NCBI GenBank assembly: GCA_964226685.1
Contig: CAXQRU010000059.1
Span: 1 to 23,142, forward strand
Direction: 5' to 3'
From: CAXQRU01 sp964226685
GTDB lineage: Bacteria > Pseudomonadota > Gammaproteobacteria > Pseudomonadales > Cellvibrionaceae
DNA: 23,142 nt
Part shown: piece by piece, positions 22,058-23,142 of the stretch
Numbering within the stretch: position 1 is the first letter of the stretch
Layout of the letters: each line of letters begins with the position of its first letter
Notes under the pieces: model-generated
Told to the model about the DNA's origin: nothing
The model's input: only the letters and a program-made list of their open reading frames with translations
The model's database searches: none
Program-made: the position numbers and the translations under genes

Positions 22058-23047
22058 TTAAGATTTTGCAGCGGCATCGATAATTTCTTTGCCGATATCT
22101 GACTCAAATTGTTTCCAAACAGGCTTCATTGCTTCAATCCATTTAGCTTTTGCTGCAGCATCCAACTCATTGACTTTACCGCCAGCTTTGATGATATTGG
22201 CCTTGTTGATAGCCTCTTGCTTTTTAACGTCTTCGTTCGAAGCTTGAGACACTTCATCAGCTATTTTTAGAAACTGCTCACGAACCTCTGGCTCCAAGCT
22301 CTCTAACCACTCTGAAGAAGTTAATAGCATATATGCTAACAACTGATGGTTAGTTTCGGTGGTGCTATCTTGTACTTCAAAGAATTTCTGGGTATAGATA
22401 TTTGACCAAGTATTCTCTTGTCCATCAACAACACCTGTTTGCAAGGCACCGTACACTTCAGCGAATGCAAGAGGTTGCGGTGATGCGCCCATTGCATCAA
22501 TCATAGCTTTAGCAACATCTGATGTTTGTACGCGGAACTTGAGGCCTTTAGCGTCCTCTGGAACGATCAGGGGCTTGTTAGCCGAGAAGTATTTCATACC
22601 TGACATCCAATAGCCTAGACCGACGAAACCAACATCTTCCATCGAATTTAGCAGATCTTTTCCTACTTCGGTTTTAGTGAAACGGATAGCATGATCCATA
22701 TCATTAAAAATAAACGGCAAATCATAAACACCTAGTTTGCGAGTGTAAGAACCGAACTTTGACAATGATGGAGCCAGTAATTGCACATCACCCAATAGGA
22801 GTGCTTCTAGCTCTTTACCATCTCCAAATAGCGTCGAGTTTGGATAGACCTCAACGCACATTTTACCATTCATTTCTTTGTTAACGCGCTCGGCAAGCAG
22901 ATTGGCCGCAAGCACTTTCGGGTGGGTGGTGCCACCAGTCACATGAGAAAGCTTGGCGACAATTTCACCTTTCTCACAACTAGCAAAAGATCCTGTGGCT
23001 GATAATGACAGTATTACACCTGATAGAAGGGTACCGATTTTTTTCAT
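22058..23047 (-). CDS. dctP: TRAP transporter solute-binding protein (DctP)
   Basis: Periplasmic substrate-binding protein of the TRAP transporter, probably for C4-dicarboxylates or related organic acids. The 329-residue precursor begins MKKIGTLLSGVILSLSATGSFA, a standard signal peptide. Key features are YPNSTLF (68-74), LAPSLSKFG (91-99), DLPFIFND (109-116), carboxylate-binding Arg172 in FRVQTSDV (171-178), and GQENTWSNIYTQKF (209-222). The true start is ATG 23045-23047. The frame continues to a GTG at 23066-23068, but that and most of the residues before MKK are encoded by sequencing adapter. Only six genomic bases upstream survive, so promoter and ribosome site are lost. Malate, fumarate or succinate as substrate is a family-based guess. 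Confidence 0.94.
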   Translation of the reverse strand: MKKIGTLLSGVILSLSATGSFASCEKGEIVAKLSHVTGGTTHPKVLAANLLAERVNKEMNGKMCVEVYPNSTLFGDGKELEALLLGDVQLLAPSLSKFGSYTRKLGVYDLPFIFNDMDHAIRFTKTEVGKDLLNSMEDVGFVGLGYWMSGMKYFSANKPLIVPEDAKGLKFRVQTSDVAKAMIDAMGASPQPLAFAEVYGALQTGVVDGQENTWSNIYTQKFFEVQDSTTETNHQLLAYMLLTSSEWLESLEPEVREQFLKIADEVSQASNEDVKKQEAINKANIIKAGGKVNELDAAAKAKWIEAMKPVWKQFESDIGKEIIDAAAKS

Positions 23048-23053
23048 GTTGTT

Positions 23054-23142
23054 AGATCGGAAGAGCACACGTCTGAACTCCAGTCACGATCGTTAATCTC
23101 GTATGCCGTCTTCTGCTTGAAAATATGGGGGGGGGGGGGGGG
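23054..23142. other. Illumina TruSeq adapter, index, P7 tail and poly-G (right end)
   Basis: AGATCGGAAGAGC begins at 23054 and the TruSeq adapter runs to 23087. An eight-base index GATCGTTA follows (23088-23095), then the P7 flow-cell sequence ending in TCTGCTTG (23096-23119), a short A/T run and 16 G (23127-23142). The poly-G is the no-signal artefact of two-colour instruments. None of this is genomic. Confidence 0.98.

Noticed and set aside
23..23053. CRISPR array, tRNA, rRNA, insertion sequence or prophage
   Set aside because: No regularly spaced repeats, transposase, integrase or structural RNA pattern was seen; gene spacing leaves little room for them.
23048..23068. GTG start giving dctP seven extra N-terminal residues
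   Set aside because: Most of these codons, including the GTG, lie in adapter sequence; MKK with a normal signal peptide begins at 23047.
1..23142. 22-base terminal inverted repeats, as on a linear plasmid or transposon
   Set aside because: Both copies are exactly TruSeq adapter sequence, and the right one continues into index, P7 and poly-G.
23127..23142. G-run as a G-quadruplex or telomere-like end
   Set aside because: Sixteen G after the P7 adapter is the no-signal artefact of two-colour sequencing.

Overview
The window is a 23.1 kb assembled fragment of a Gram-negative bacterial chromosome, almost certainly a gammaproteobacterium and probably a marine or aquatic one. This rests on gene content and order: gmk-rpoZ-spoT, rsmD divergent from ftsY-ftsE-ftsX, coaD, slyX, a TRAP transporter operon, a kexin-like subtilase of the Aeromonas type, and a set resembling Escherichia coli ynbA/ynbB/ynbC. 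I cannot fix the genus. Both ends are Illumina TruSeq adapter rather than genome: bases 1-22 on the left, and 23054-23142 on the right (adapter, index, P7 tail, poly-G). Genomic sequence therefore runs from about 23 to 23053. The first gene (DUF1266) lacks its 3' end and the last (dctP) lacks its upstream region.

Left part (23-6007). A truncated DUF1266 membrane-anchored protein and a short gene remnant lie downstream of ftsY-ftsE-ftsX (SRP receptor and divisome ABC complex), where rpoH sits in many gammaproteobacteria. Divergently come rsmD (16S rRNA methyltransferase) and coaD (CoA synthesis). A nested inverted repeat follows, then a PAS-GGDEF diguanylate cyclase.

Centre (6008-12575). On the minus strand gmk, rpoZ, spoT, slyX and a YciC-like membrane protein run in one direction. 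They carry visible sigma70-like promoters before gmk and before rpoZ, and a 1-nt coupling of spoT to slyX. Upstream of gmk is a two-gene unit: a lipoprotein subtilase with a P domain but no propeptide, followed by a small exported protein whose C-terminal half resembles a subtilase propeptide. It ends in a clear intrinsic terminator.

Right-centre (12576-16624). This is a compact lipid module. A CDP-alcohol phosphatidyltransferase (YnbA-like), a PlsC-like acyltransferase and a CdsA paralogue (YnbB-like) are translationally overlapped on the minus strand. Divergent from them is a 590-residue alpha/beta hydrolase-methyltransferase fusion (YnbC-like). The set looks like a private phospholipid synthesis and modification pathway with an unknown product, and it is the best candidate here for an undescribed system.

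Right part (16600-23053). An orphan two-domain TerA protein is divergent from a zinc-ribbon membrane protein with an HEFGH metalloprotease motif, and a perfect inverted repeat lies between them. Last comes a TRAP dicarboxylate-type operon, dctP-dctQ-dctM-dctP2. It has two solute-binding proteins, an enlarged DctM, and a UUCG-capped hairpin after the first dctP. No tRNA, rRNA, CRISPR array, insertion sequence or phage gene was seen. No stretch over 300 bases lacks a gene.
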